64,000 nucleotides of DNA, from contig CAWEYW010000001.1 of the NCBI GenBank assembly GCA_963813415.1, positions 186,001 through 250,000 on the forward strand. The letters run 5' to 3'. Below, piece by piece: positions 19,045-26,359 of the stretch (its first letter is position 1; every line of letters begins with the position of its first letter). This stretch comes from CAIWHR01 sp963813415 (GTDB lineage: Bacteria; Pseudomonadota; Gammaproteobacteria; Burkholderiales; Casimicrobiaceae). The notes beneath the pieces are model-generated. The model did no database searches, was not told the DNA's origin, and worked only from the letters and a program-made list of their open reading frames with translations. The position numbers and the translations under genes are program-made.

Positions 19045-19713
19045 TCATCCGATGTGCTGGCGCAGGAAGCCCAGCGTGCGCTCGCGCGCCAGCGTCGCCG
19101 ATGAGGCGTCGTAAGACCCGCGTTGATCGCAGTTGAAGCCGTGGCCCGCATCGTAGAAGAACACCTGCGCCTGCGGGTGCGCGGCGGCGAGCTTCTGCAC
19201 GCCTTCGACGGGGATGTGCCCGTCCTTGCGCCCGAAATGCGCCATGACCGGGCACTGCGGCTGCTCGTTCATCGCCTCCAGCATTCCGCCACCGTAGTAC
19301 GGCACCGCGCACGCGAATCCGCCGAGCCGTGACGCCGCCATCCACGTGATGAAGCCACCCCAGCAATAGCCGAGGATCCCAACCTTGCCGGAGGCCTTCA
19401 CCGCGTCGCGTCCCGCGGTGACGTCGCGCAGCGCGTCGTCGGTGGCGATGGCGGCCTTGAGGGCACGCCCGCGCGCGATGTCCTGGTCCGCATAGCCGAG
19501 CTCGACGCGCCGCTCCGTGCGGTCGAAGAGCGCCGGTGCGATCGCCACGTAACCATCCGTGGCGTACTGCTCGCACACGCCGCGAATGTGACTGTTGACG
19601 CCGAAGATCTCCTGCACGACGACGAGCGCGCCACGCGGGTTGCCGACCGGGTCGGCGCGATACGCCGACAGGCGGAAGCCATCCGCGGCGGTGAGTTCGA
19701 TCCATTGGCCCAT
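19045..19713 (-). CDS. Dienelactone hydrolase family protein
   Basis: A 222-residue alpha/beta hydrolase of the dienelactone hydrolase family, which opens lactone or ester bonds in the cytoplasm. The nucleophile is Cys117 in GYCWGG, as in true DLH enzymes, with the acid in HFGRKDGHIP and the His in YDAGHGFN. ATG 19713 starts the conserved MGQWIEL segment; a much longer open frame upstream runs antisense-like through emrB and is not coding. It is the last gene of the minus-strand emrA-usp-emrB run, 74 bases after emrB. The true substrate may not be an aromatic-pathway lactone, because no other such genes are near. Confidence 0.88.
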   Translation of the reverse strand: MGQWIELTAADGFRLSAYRADPVGNPRGALVVVQEIFGVNSHIRGVCEQYATDGYVAIAPALFDRTERRVELGYADQDIARGRALKAAIATDDALRDVTAGRDAVKASGKVGILGYCWGGFITWMAASRLGGFACAVPYYGGGMLEAMNEQPQCPVMAHFGRKDGHIPVEGVQKLAAAHPQAQVFFYDAGHGFNCDQRGSYDASSATLARERTLGFLRQHIG

Positions 19714-19787
19714 GCGTGTCGCTCCTCCGGTTTTGCGTATTCGTGCACAGCGGTCAGCACGGCGCCGGGCGCGCCGCGAGCGCCATG

Positions 19788-21389
19788 CTACTCCATGGCC
19801 GCAGCGGGCGCAGCCACCGGCGCGCCGCGCCGCCGCCGCAACAGCAGCACGAGCGGCAGCATCAGCACGAAGCTCCACGCCGTGAGCTTGAACACGTCGA
19901 GCATCGCGCTCATCTCCGCCTGCCGTCCGATCTGTTGGGCGATCAGTGCCATGGCGCGCGGATCGCGCGGGGTGAGGTGCAGCGGACGCAGGTATTCGAT
20001 CAGGGCGTGGTTGAACGGCGTGACGTTGGCGCCGAGGTCGTTCCAGATCACCTGCGCCTCGCGGGCGAGCAGCGTGGTGACGATCGATATCCCCACGGCT
20101 GCGCCGATCGTGCGTACCAGGCTGTAGATGCCCGCCGCCTCGGCCATGCGCGAGCGCTCGAGCGTGGCATACGCAATGGTCGACAACGGGACGAAGATGA
20201 GTCCCAGGCCGAAACCCTGCAGCAACGCCGGCCAGATGATCCAGAAATTGTCGACGTCGAGCGAATAGAACGTCATCGCGTACGAGCCGATCGCGCTGAT
20301 GATCATGCCGGCGGCGACGAGCAGGCGCGGATCGATCCGGTTCACCACGCGGCCCACGATGACCATGCTGATGGCCGTGGCGATCCCGCGCGGCGCCATC
20401 ACCAGCCCCGTGGTGACGATCGGATAGCCGAGCAGGCCTTCGAGCAGGATCGGCTGGACGACGAGCCCGCCGAACATCCCGAGACCGAGCGCGAGCATCA
20501 CGAGGCACGCCATGCCGAAATTGCGGTCGCGGAAGATGCGGATGTCGAACAGCGCTTGCGCGCCCAGGTGGTAGCTCCACCAGGTGAAGCCCGCGACGCC
20601 GACGACGCCGATGACCGTCGCCGCCTGGATGTCGGTGGCGCTGAACCAGTCCTGCGAGTTGCCGCGATCGAACATGTACTGCAGGCCCGCGATGCCGGTG
20701 CCGAGCAGCACCATTCCGGTCCAGTCCATGCGCCGCTCGCGCCGTGGCGTATCGGGAATGAACTGCGAGGCGAGGAACAGCGAGAGCGCACCGATCGGCA
20801 CGTTGATGTAGAACGTCCAGCGCCAGCTCGCGACGTCGGTGAGCCAGCCGCCGAGCGTCGGGCCGAGCACCGGCCCCACCATCACGCCCAGTCCCCAGAT
20901 GGCCATCGCGCTGCCGCGTTCCTCGAGCGGATACGAGTCCGCCATGATTGCCTGCGACAGCGGTACGAGGGCCGCCCCGAATACCCCCTGCAGCAGGCGG
21001 AACGCGACGATCTCGCCCACGCTTTGCGAGATACCGCACAGCGCGGAGGCGCCCACGAATCCGGCAATGCTGACGAGGAGATAACGCTTGCGACCCCACA
21101 CGTCGGAGAAGTAGCCGGTCAGCGGCATGAAGATGCCCGACGCAACGAGATAGCTCGTGAGCACCCAGCTGATCTGGTCGGTGGTGGCGCCGAGCTGTCC
21201 CTGCATGTGTGGCAGCGCGACATTGACGATGGTGGTGTCGAGGACCTGGATCAGCGTTGCCGACATCACCGCGAAGGTGATGAGCAGGCGATCGCCCTTG
21301 CTGGGCAGCGCGCTGACCGGGCTACCTTCGTGCTGCGCACTCCGGCTCACTTGCCCACTGAGGCCCTCGGGGCGGCCCTTCGCGCTCAT
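19788..21389 (-). CDS. emrB: EmrB-type MFS multidrug exporter
   Basis: A 533-residue DHA2-family transporter with 14 helices. Visible hallmarks are LDTTIVNVALPHMQ at helix 1, DVWGRKRYL (motif A) and LGPTLGGWLTD (motif C). It pairs with the membrane-fusion protein encoded upstream to form a tripartite pump through the cell envelope. The C-terminus is long and basic. It starts three bases after the stop of the universal stress gene, so translation is likely coupled. Confidence 0.92.
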   Translation of the reverse strand: MSAKGRPEGLSGQVSRSAQHEGSPVSALPSKGDRLLITFAVMSATLIQVLDTTIVNVALPHMQGQLGATTDQISWVLTSYLVASGIFMPLTGYFSDVWGRKRYLLVSIAGFVGASALCGISQSVGEIVAFRLLQGVFGAALVPLSQAIMADSYPLEERGSAMAIWGLGVMVGPVLGPTLGGWLTDVASWRWTFYINVPIGALSLFLASQFIPDTPRRERRMDWTGMVLLGTGIAGLQYMFDRGNSQDWFSATDIQAATVIGVVGVAGFTWWSYHLGAQALFDIRIFRDRNFGMACLVMLALGLGMFGGLVVQPILLEGLLGYPIVTTGLVMAPRGIATAISMVIVGRVVNRIDPRLLVAAGMIISAIGSYAMTFYSLDVDNFWIIWPALLQGFGLGLIFVPLSTIAYATLERSRMAEAAGIYSLVRTIGAAVGISIVTTLLAREAQVIWNDLGANVTPFNHALIEYLRPLHLTPRDPRAMALIAQQIGRQAEMSAMLDVFKLTAWSFVLMLPLVLLLRRRRGAPVAAPAAAME

Positions 21390-21392
21390 GCG

Positions 21393-21833
21393 TCACCCGC
21401 CCGGTGGCGGAGCGATGGCCGCGAGAATGCTGCAGTTCGTCCGGTCGATCAGCGTCTCCTCGCTGGAGTCGCTCCACCAGCGCGCCAGGCGGCTCCGTTG
21501 GCGGTGGCCGACCACGATCAGGTCCGCACCGATGCGCCGCGCCACCTCCGGAATGTGGTCCAGCGGATTGCCGTACACGAGATGGCCGTGCGCGGTGAGC
21601 CCGCGCTCCTTGAGCCATGCCACACCGTCGCGCAGGATGCCTTCGGCGAGATCGTGATCGCACTGGAACAACGCGGGGGTGATGCCCTCCGGAATGGCCG
21701 TGTCGAGGCCGCTGCGGCAGATGGCGAGGAGATGCGTCTCCGCGCCCATGCAGATGGCGACGTCGGCCCCCTGACGCAGCGCGTTGCGCCCATCCGCGGT
21801 GCCGTCGTAGCAAAGGAGGATCTTGCGGTACAT
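21393..21833 (-). CDS. Universal stress protein (UspA family)
   Basis: A 146-residue cytoplasmic protein with the UspA fold: MYRKILLCYDGTADGRNAL at the N-terminus and GADLIVVGHRQRSRLARWWSDS...TNCSIL at the C-terminus. This approximates the ATP-binding GxxGxxxxxxGS loop, but the first glycines are altered (GHRQRS), so nucleotide binding is uncertain. It sits between emrA and emrB with gaps of four and three bases, which is an unusual place for this family. ATG 21833 begins the conserved fold; the longer frame is antisense-like. Confidence 0.88.
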   Translation of the reverse strand: MYRKILLCYDGTADGRNALRQGADVAICMGAETHLLAICRSGLDTAIPEGITPALFQCDHDLAEGILRDGVAWLKERGLTAHGHLVYGNPLDHIPEVARRIGADLIVVGHRQRSRLARWWSDSSEETLIDRTNCSILAAIAPPPGG

Positions 21834-21837
21834 GGCG

Positions 21838-22884
21838 TCACGACCCGCTTGCCGGCGCGCGCACTTCCACGGTCGCGGTGGTGCCGATGCGCAGCGGATG
21901 CGCAGCATCGGGATCGGTGATACGGATGCGCACCGGCACCCGCTGCGTGACCTTGACCCAATTGCCGGTGGCATTCTGCGGCGGCAGCAGCGAGAAGGCC
22001 GTTCCTGCCCCGCCGCTCACGCTCTCGACCACGCCGTGGAATGGATGATCCGGATACATGTCGACGGTGACCTGCACCTCCTGCCCCTGGCGAATGCGCT
22101 TCAGCTCCGTCTCCTTGAAGTTGGCGTCGACCCAGTATTCCTGATTGCCGATGAGCACGAACAGCGGCGTACCCGGCTGCACCGTGTTGCCGGGTCGCAG
22201 GGTAAGGTTGGCGATGGTCCCGGCGGCCGGCGCAACGATATGCGTGTGCTCCAGATCGAGCCGCGCCTGCTGCACCGCCGCCATCGCCGAGCGCACGGCC
22301 GCATTTTCCTCGCCCGTCTTGCCAAGCGTGCTGCGCGCCTGCTGCACCGCAGCCTGGGCGGCCTGCACCGCCGCCTCGGCGGTCTGCACCTGCGTGCGTG
22401 CGGTCTCGCCACCCTGCTGCGACAGGAACCCGCTCGTCACGAGCTGGGTCGTCCGCCGGTTGTTCGACTGCGCGTTGCGCAATTCCGCCTGACGCTGCGC
22501 GAGCTGCGCCTCCGCCTGCGCGACGGCGGCGGATTCCTGGAGTGTTCCCTGGCGCGCGAGATCGAGCTGTGCTTCGGCCTTCTCGAGGGCGATCTGGAAG
22601 GGCCGGGCATCGATGTCGAACAGCGGATCTCCGGTGTTCACGCGCTGGTTGTCGCGCACGGGCACCTGCGTCACGATGCCCGAGACCTGCGCCGAGATCT
22701 CGACGGTGTTCGCATTGACGTAGGCGTTGTCGGTGCTCACGAACGCCTGACTGTGCCTCCAGTAGCGCAAGCCGAACGCGGCCGCGACGACGATCACGAC
22801 GATGACGAGCGCCCACTTCACGAGCTTGCGCCCGGAAAGGCGGGGCCGCTCGGCGACAATGGGAGGTGTATCCAGGGTATCCAT
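21838..22884 (-). CDS. emrA: EmrA/HlyD-type membrane fusion protein
   Basis: A 348-residue periplasmic adaptor. An N-terminal membrane anchor (about 22-45, LVKWALVIVVIVVAAAFGLRYW) is followed by a biotinyl-lipoyl-like half motif (AYVNANTVEISAQVSGIV), a long Gln/Ala-rich coiled coil (about 95-200), the second lipoyl half (HIVAPAAGTI) and a beta-barrel (about 235-340). It links EmrB to an outer-membrane channel; none is encoded here. ATG 22884 is used. An in-frame GTG at 22941 adds 19 non-conserved residues. It is the first gene of a four-gene minus-strand operon. Confidence 0.92.
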   Translation of the reverse strand: MDTLDTPPIVAERPRLSGRKLVKWALVIVVIVVAAAFGLRYWRHSQAFVSTDNAYVNANTVEISAQVSGIVTQVPVRDNQRVNTGDPLFDIDARPFQIALEKAEAQLDLARQGTLQESAAVAQAEAQLAQRQAELRNAQSNNRRTTQLVTSGFLSQQGGETARTQVQTAEAAVQAAQAAVQQARSTLGKTGEENAAVRSAMAAVQQARLDLEHTHIVAPAAGTIANLTLRPGNTVQPGTPLFVLIGNQEYWVDANFKETELKRIRQGQEVQVTVDMYPDHPFHGVVESVSGGAGTAFSLLPPQNATGNWVKVTQRVPVRIRITDPDAAHPLRIGTTATVEVRAPASGS

Positions 22885-23227
22885 CGAATTTTTTACCGGG
22901 TGCCGTGCGGCGTTTGCAACCTGGTCGGAAACGCGCAGCACACCCGACGCGTCGCGCGACCGCGGCCGGATTTCGCTCGCGTGTGCGCATTATCGGGGGT
23001 CGGGCCGACGGCCGGAATGACTTTGCCACCGGCAACCCGCCACCTCCAGCACGAACCATGCCGCGGAACGCCACGACCGCCCGACGCATCTACGGCTGCA
23101 GTGATGGCAGTCCGGCCGCCGCGGCGCGCTTTAGCGTCCATGGTCGGCCGCCCGTGCGCCCGGCGATAATCGGCGCGAACCCGGCCCGCGACGCCCCCAC
23201 GAATGGCGCGCGGCATTAGGAGATGGC
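22885..23227. other. Divergent intergenic region between emrA and folE
   Basis: 343 bases with no supportable gene. It must hold the promoters of both units. A GATAAT at 23165-23170 could be a -10 box for folE, but I see no convincing -35 at the right distance. No hairpin or repeat stands out. Confidence 0.4.
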
Positions 23228-23809
23228 ATGGAATCCAAGACCCCCAATATCGGCCGCATGACGTCCCTCGTCCGCGAGCTTCTCGTCGAGATCGGCGAGG
23301 ATCCTGAACGCGAGGGCCTCCTCAAGACCCCGGACCGGGTGGCGAAGGCGCTGACCTTCCTCACGTCGGGGTATCGGACCGACCCCCGCACCGTCATCAA
23401 TGACGCGATCTTCACGCAGCAGACCAACAGCATGGTCATCGTGAAGAACATCGAGGTGTACAGCATGTGCGAGCATCACATGCTGCCCTTCTTCGGACGC
23501 TGCCACATCGGGTACATCCCGACGGGCAAGGTGTTCGGCGTGTCCAAGCTCGCGAGGCTCGTCGACCTGCACGCGCGCCGGCTGCAGCTCCAGGAGCGGC
23601 TTACGGAGGAGATTTCGAGCGTGGTCATGAACGAAATCGATGCCAGGGGCGTTGGCGTGATGATCGAGGCGCGGCACCTGTGCATGATGATGCGCGGCGT
23701 CGAAAAACAGAACTCGGTGATGATCACCTCCTCCGTGCTCGGCACGTTCCGCGATTCGCAGGCCACGCGCGAAGAGTTCCTCGCGCTGATCGGCCAGCGC
23801 GCGACCTGA
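23228..23809 (+). CDS. folE: GTP cyclohydrolase I
   Basis: Converts GTP to 7,8-dihydroneopterin triphosphate and formate, the first step of tetrahydrofolate and pterin synthesis, as a cytoplasmic homodecamer. The 193 residues are of normal length. Zinc ligands are visible as Cys81 and His84 (MCEHHML) and Cys152 (HLCMMMRG). The family signatures EHHMLPFFG, GKVFGVSKLAR and RLQLQERLTEEI are intact. AGGAG precedes ATG 23228. It is followed within 15 bases by a repeat cluster, so it is probably not cotranscribed cleanly with the aminotransferase. Confidence 0.95.
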   Translation: MESKTPNIGRMTSLVRELLVEIGEDPEREGLLKTPDRVAKALTFLTSGYRTDPRTVINDAIFTQQTNSMVIVKNIEVYSMCEHHMLPFFGRCHIGYIPTGKVFGVSKLARLVDLHARRLQLQERLTEEISSVVMNEIDARGVGVMIEARHLCMMMRGVEKQNSVMITSSVLGTFRDSQATREEFLALIGQRAT

Positions 23810-23823
23810 GGCACGTGATGGTG

Positions 23824-23960
23824 TAATGGGGTCAGGTTAATTTATCGGCGGGGTAATGGGGGTATGGGGTCAGGTCAATTTATGCATCCGCGCGTGCCCG
23901 TCCGCGACCGTAGTGCGGCATAAATTAACCTGACCCCATTACCCGCAACCTGACCCCATG
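23824..23960. repeat. REP-like repeat cluster with GGGGTCAGGT cores
   Basis: Four copies of one short motif fill the gap between two genes. Copies 1 and 2 (23824-23844 and 23863-23885) read TAATGGGGTCAGGTTAATTT-like on the plus strand. Copies 3 and 4 (23918-23942 and 23947-23960) are their inverted form, AAATTAACCTGACCCCATT and AACCTGACCCCATG. Copies 2 and 3 flank a 32-base spacer as a large hairpin. Similar motifs occur as dispersed extragenic palindromes in many proteobacteria and are associated with IS200-like REP transposases; no such transposase gene is in this window. Confidence 0.85.
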
Positions 23961-25103
23961 CAGGTTCGCTCCAAGCTGCCCGCGACCGGCACGACGATCT
24001 TCACCGTCATGTCGGCGCTCGCGCAGCAGCACGGTGCGGTCAATCTGGGCCAGGGCTTTCCGGACTACCCGATCGACCCGGTGCTGATCGAGCTGGTCAC
24101 GGAGGCGATGAAGCGCGGGCACAACCAGTACCCGCTGATGCCCGGGGTGATGGCGCTGCGCGAAGCCATCGCCGCGAAGGTCGAGCGGCTCTACGGCCGC
24201 GCCTACGATCCGGAGTGCGAGATCACGGTGACGACGGGCGCCACGCAAGCCATCTTCACGGCGGTGCTGGCACTGGCGCATGCCGGCGACGAGGTAATCG
24301 TGTTCGAGCCGGCCTATGACAGCTACGTGCCCGCGGTCCGCCTCGCCGGCGCGACGCCGGTCACGCTGCCGCTGACCGTGCCGGGCTACCGGATCGACTG
24401 GGCTGCGCTCCGGGCCGCGATCACGCCACGCACCCGCATGATCATCGTCAACGCGCCGAACAACCCGGGGACGAGCGTCCTCGCGCCGGCCGATCTCGTC
24501 GCGCTCGCCGAGGTGATCCGCGATACGTCGATCATCGTGCTGAGCGACGAGGTCTACGAGCACATGGTCTACGACGGCCTGGCGCACCAGAGCATCGCGC
24601 GATCCGCGGAGCTGGCCGCGCGCAGCATCGTCGTGGGTTCCTTCGGCAAGACGTTCCATGCCACGGGCTGGAAAGTCGGCTACGCGCTCGCTCCCCGGGA
24701 GCTGACCGCCGAGATCCGGCGCGTCCATCAATTCATGGTGTTCACGGTGAACAGCGCCGTGCAGCACGGCCTCGCGGCGTTCCTGCGAGAGCCGGGGAGA
24801 TACGAGGCGCTGCCGGAGTTCTTCCAGCGCAAGCGCGAGCTGATGCGCGAGGTGCTGCTGCGCACGCCGCTCGAAGTGCTGCCCTGCGCCGGCAGCTATT
24901 TCCTGCTGGCTCGCTACGACCGGATCTCCGACGAGCCTGCGGCGGCATTCGCGCAGCGCCTGGTGCGCGAGGCAGGCGTCGCCACCATTCCGCTGTCCGC
25001 CTTCTACCAGGATGGCCGGGACGACCGCGTGATCCGCTTCTGCTTCGCCAAGCGCGACGAGACACTGCTGGCGGCCGGAGACCGCCTGCGGCGTCTTGGG
25101 TGA
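23958..25103 (+). CDS. ybdL: Methionine/aromatic aminotransferase, YbdL-like
   Basis: PLP-dependent class I/II aminotransferase of 381 residues, close along its length to E. coli YbdL (a methionine transaminase that also uses aromatic amino acids). Visible blocks are SKLPATGTTIFTVMSALAQQ, VNLGQGFPDY, the PLP lysine in SFGKTFHATGWKVGY, NAPNNPGT and the Arg in IRFCFAKRDETLL. The only available start is ATG 23958, which lies inside the last copy of the repeat cluster; an in-frame stop is at 23931. The N-terminus is a few residues shorter than YbdL and no purine-rich ribosome binding site is visible. Confidence 0.92.
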   Translation: MQVRSKLPATGTTIFTVMSALAQQHGAVNLGQGFPDYPIDPVLIELVTEAMKRGHNQYPLMPGVMALREAIAAKVERLYGRAYDPECEITVTTGATQAIFTAVLALAHAGDEVIVFEPAYDSYVPAVRLAGATPVTLPLTVPGYRIDWAALRAAITPRTRMIIVNAPNNPGTSVLAPADLVALAEVIRDTSIIVLSDEVYEHMVYDGLAHQSIARSAELAARSIVVGSFGKTFHATGWKVGYALAPRELTAEIRRVHQFMVFTVNSAVQHGLAAFLREPGRYEALPEFFQRKRELMREVLLRTPLEVLPCAGSYFLLARYDRISDEPAAAFAQRLVREAGVATIPLSAFYQDGRDDRVIRFCFAKRDETLLAAGDRLRRLG

Positions 25104-25202
25104 GGCTGTAGGACGCGCCCTACGAAAGACTTCCTTTGCGTGGAACTTTGCCGCGCGGCGTGGTCGTATAGATTCCTTGGATCTTCTGAGACCGCGCAAT
25201 CG

Positions 25203-25586
25203 ATGACCCAGCCCGACCGCCCTCGCCTCCGCCGCACCCTCGCCGGCCTTGCACTCGCCAGCGGCCTGCTCGCGTCCACCGCCTACGCCACGCCCGATGC
25301 GCGCGCCACGGCCGAGATCGACCAGCTCCTCGCGACCATCGGCAGCTCGGGTTGCACGTTCGTGCGCAGCGGCAAGGAATACGACGGCGCGGCGGCTCGC
25401 AAGCACCTGGAATTCAAGCTGGGGTTCGTGCGCTCGCGGCTGGCGAGCGCCGACCAGTTCGTGCGCGATCTCGCGAGCACGAGCTCGACGACCGGCGAGG
25501 CGTACCACATCCGGTGCAACGGCAACGACAGCACGGCGGGAAGCTGGCTCGAGGCCAAGCTCAAGTCCATCCGCGGTCAGCAGTAA
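25203..25586 (+). CDS. YfeK-like periplasmic protein (DUF5329)
   Basis: A 127-residue protein with a signal peptide (residues about 9-28, LAGLALASGLLASTAYA) and a DUF5329 domain, the family of E. coli YfeK. Conserved features are EIDQLLATIGSSGCTFVRSGKEYD, two cysteines (GCTF and IRCNG) that may form a disulfide, and AAARKHLEFKLGFVRSR. Function is unknown. ATG 25203 places the signal peptide correctly; a GTG 21 codons upstream is possible but unlikely. Confidence 0.82.
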   Translation: MTQPDRPRLRRTLAGLALASGLLASTAYATPDARATAEIDQLLATIGSSGCTFVRSGKEYDGAAARKHLEFKLGFVRSRLASADQFVRDLASTSSTTGEAYHIRCNGNDSTAGSWLEAKLKSIRGQQ

Positions 25587-25653
25587 TCCGTTGTCCCCGC
25601 GCGCGGTTCGCGCCGTGCGCTCCGAACGGCAGGCTGCAACGGCCTGCCCGGGC

Positions 25654-25685
25654 GTTCAGGCCGCCGCAGCTCGGGCGGCCTGAAC
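25654..25685. repeat. Perfect 12-bp inverted repeat upstream of the HPF-like gene
   Basis: GTTCAGGCCGCC, eight-base loop, GGCGGCCTGAAC. It ends 66 bases before the start of the ribosome-factor gene and has no T-tract. It could be a leader hairpin, an operator or an extragenic palindrome. Confidence 0.6.
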
Positions 25686-25751
25686 CTCCCGCCCGTGGCG
25701 CCGGTCAACTCGGATAGCAGCCCGCCAGCGCGGGCATCGAGGAGCCACGCC

Positions 25752-26075
25752 ATGCACGTCCAGTTCAATCCCGGCAGCAACATGGAAGCCCGCAAGTCCT
25801 TGGGCGCGCGCGTCGAAGCGCTGGTCACGGAGGCGGTCGGCCATTTCGCCGGTCACATCACGCGCGTCGAGGTGTACGTGAGCGACGAAAGCAACGCCAG
25901 AAACGGCGGCAACGACAAACGCTGCACCATGGAAGCGCGCATTGCCGGCCACGAGCCGGTCGCCGTCACCAATCATGCTGCCACGTTGCGCGAAGCCATG
26001 GCGGGCGCCGCCGAGAAGCTGCAGCGCTCGCTTGGTCACACGCTCGGCCGCGTGGGGGACCGACGCCACGGCTGA
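25752..26075 (+). CDS. HPF/RaiA-family ribosome-associated protein
   Basis: A 107-residue cytoplasmic protein of the sigma-54 modulation/S30EA family, short form without the dimerising C-terminal domain. Such proteins bind the 30S decoding centre in stationary phase or stress and inactivate or protect ribosomes. Visible features are the initial strand MHVQFNPGSNM, an EVYVSDES strand, CTMEARIAGHEPVAVTNHA and the helix LREAMAGAAEKLQRSLGHTLGR. The HPF N-terminal strand is shortened. ATG 25752 follows GAGGAGCCACGC. Family is likely, exact paralogue unknown. Confidence 0.8.
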   Translation: MHVQFNPGSNMEARKSLGARVEALVTEAVGHFAGHITRVEVYVSDESNARNGGNDKRCTMEARIAGHEPVAVTNHAATLREAMAGAAEKLQRSLGHTLGRVGDRRHG

Positions 26076-26134
26076 GCGGCCCCGCGCGGCAGGCGCTGCG
26101 CAAAGCCCCGGGACAACCCGGCCGGGGTCAGCGC

Positions 26135-26290
26135 CTAGTGCGCGCGCATGAAGTAGATCGCGGCGACCACCAGAATGATGACGATCACGGCTATCGCCAG
26201 GGTTCGGGTCTTGGGCCGATCGGCCGATGCAGGGCGATCGTAGACTCCGACGGTCTTGCGGCTTTCAGGCGGATTCGTCTTGTCCTGCAT
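26135..26290 (-). CDS. 51-residue single-span membrane protein
   Basis: A small protein with a hydrophilic N-terminus (MQDKTNPPESRKTVGVYDRP), one hydrophobic helix (residues 30-48, TLAIAVIVIILVVAAIYFM) and a three-residue tail RAH. A GCGAGG ribosome binding site lies 7 bases before ATG 26290. The strong Shine-Dalgarno, the clean amphipathic pattern and the hydrophobic segment argue for a real gene. Function unknown. It lies just downstream of the YflT-like stress gene on the same strand but beyond that gene's apparent terminator. Confidence 0.6.
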   Translation of the reverse strand: MQDKTNPPESRKTVGVYDRPASADRPKTRTLAIAVIVIILVVAAIYFMRAH

Positions 26291-26305
26291 GCGGTCCTCG
26301 CTTAA

Positions 26306-26340
26306 CAAAAAGCGGTGCGGGCCACGCGGGCCCGCGCCGC
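26306..26340 (-). terminator. Likely rho-independent terminator of the YflT-like gene
   Basis: Read on the minus strand, a GC-rich stem (7 bp, then a mismatch, then 4 bp; arms at 26312-26323 and 26329-26340) is followed by TTTTTG. It lies 20 bases after the stop of the upstream minus-strand gene and just before the ribosome binding site of the 51-residue gene. Confidence 0.65.
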
Positions 26341-26359
26341 CATCGCTGCATTGCTGCTG

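Noticed and set aside
19716..21920. 734-codon open frame on the plus strand
   Set aside because: Antisense shadow of emrB; composition is His/Arg/Asp-rich and featureless.
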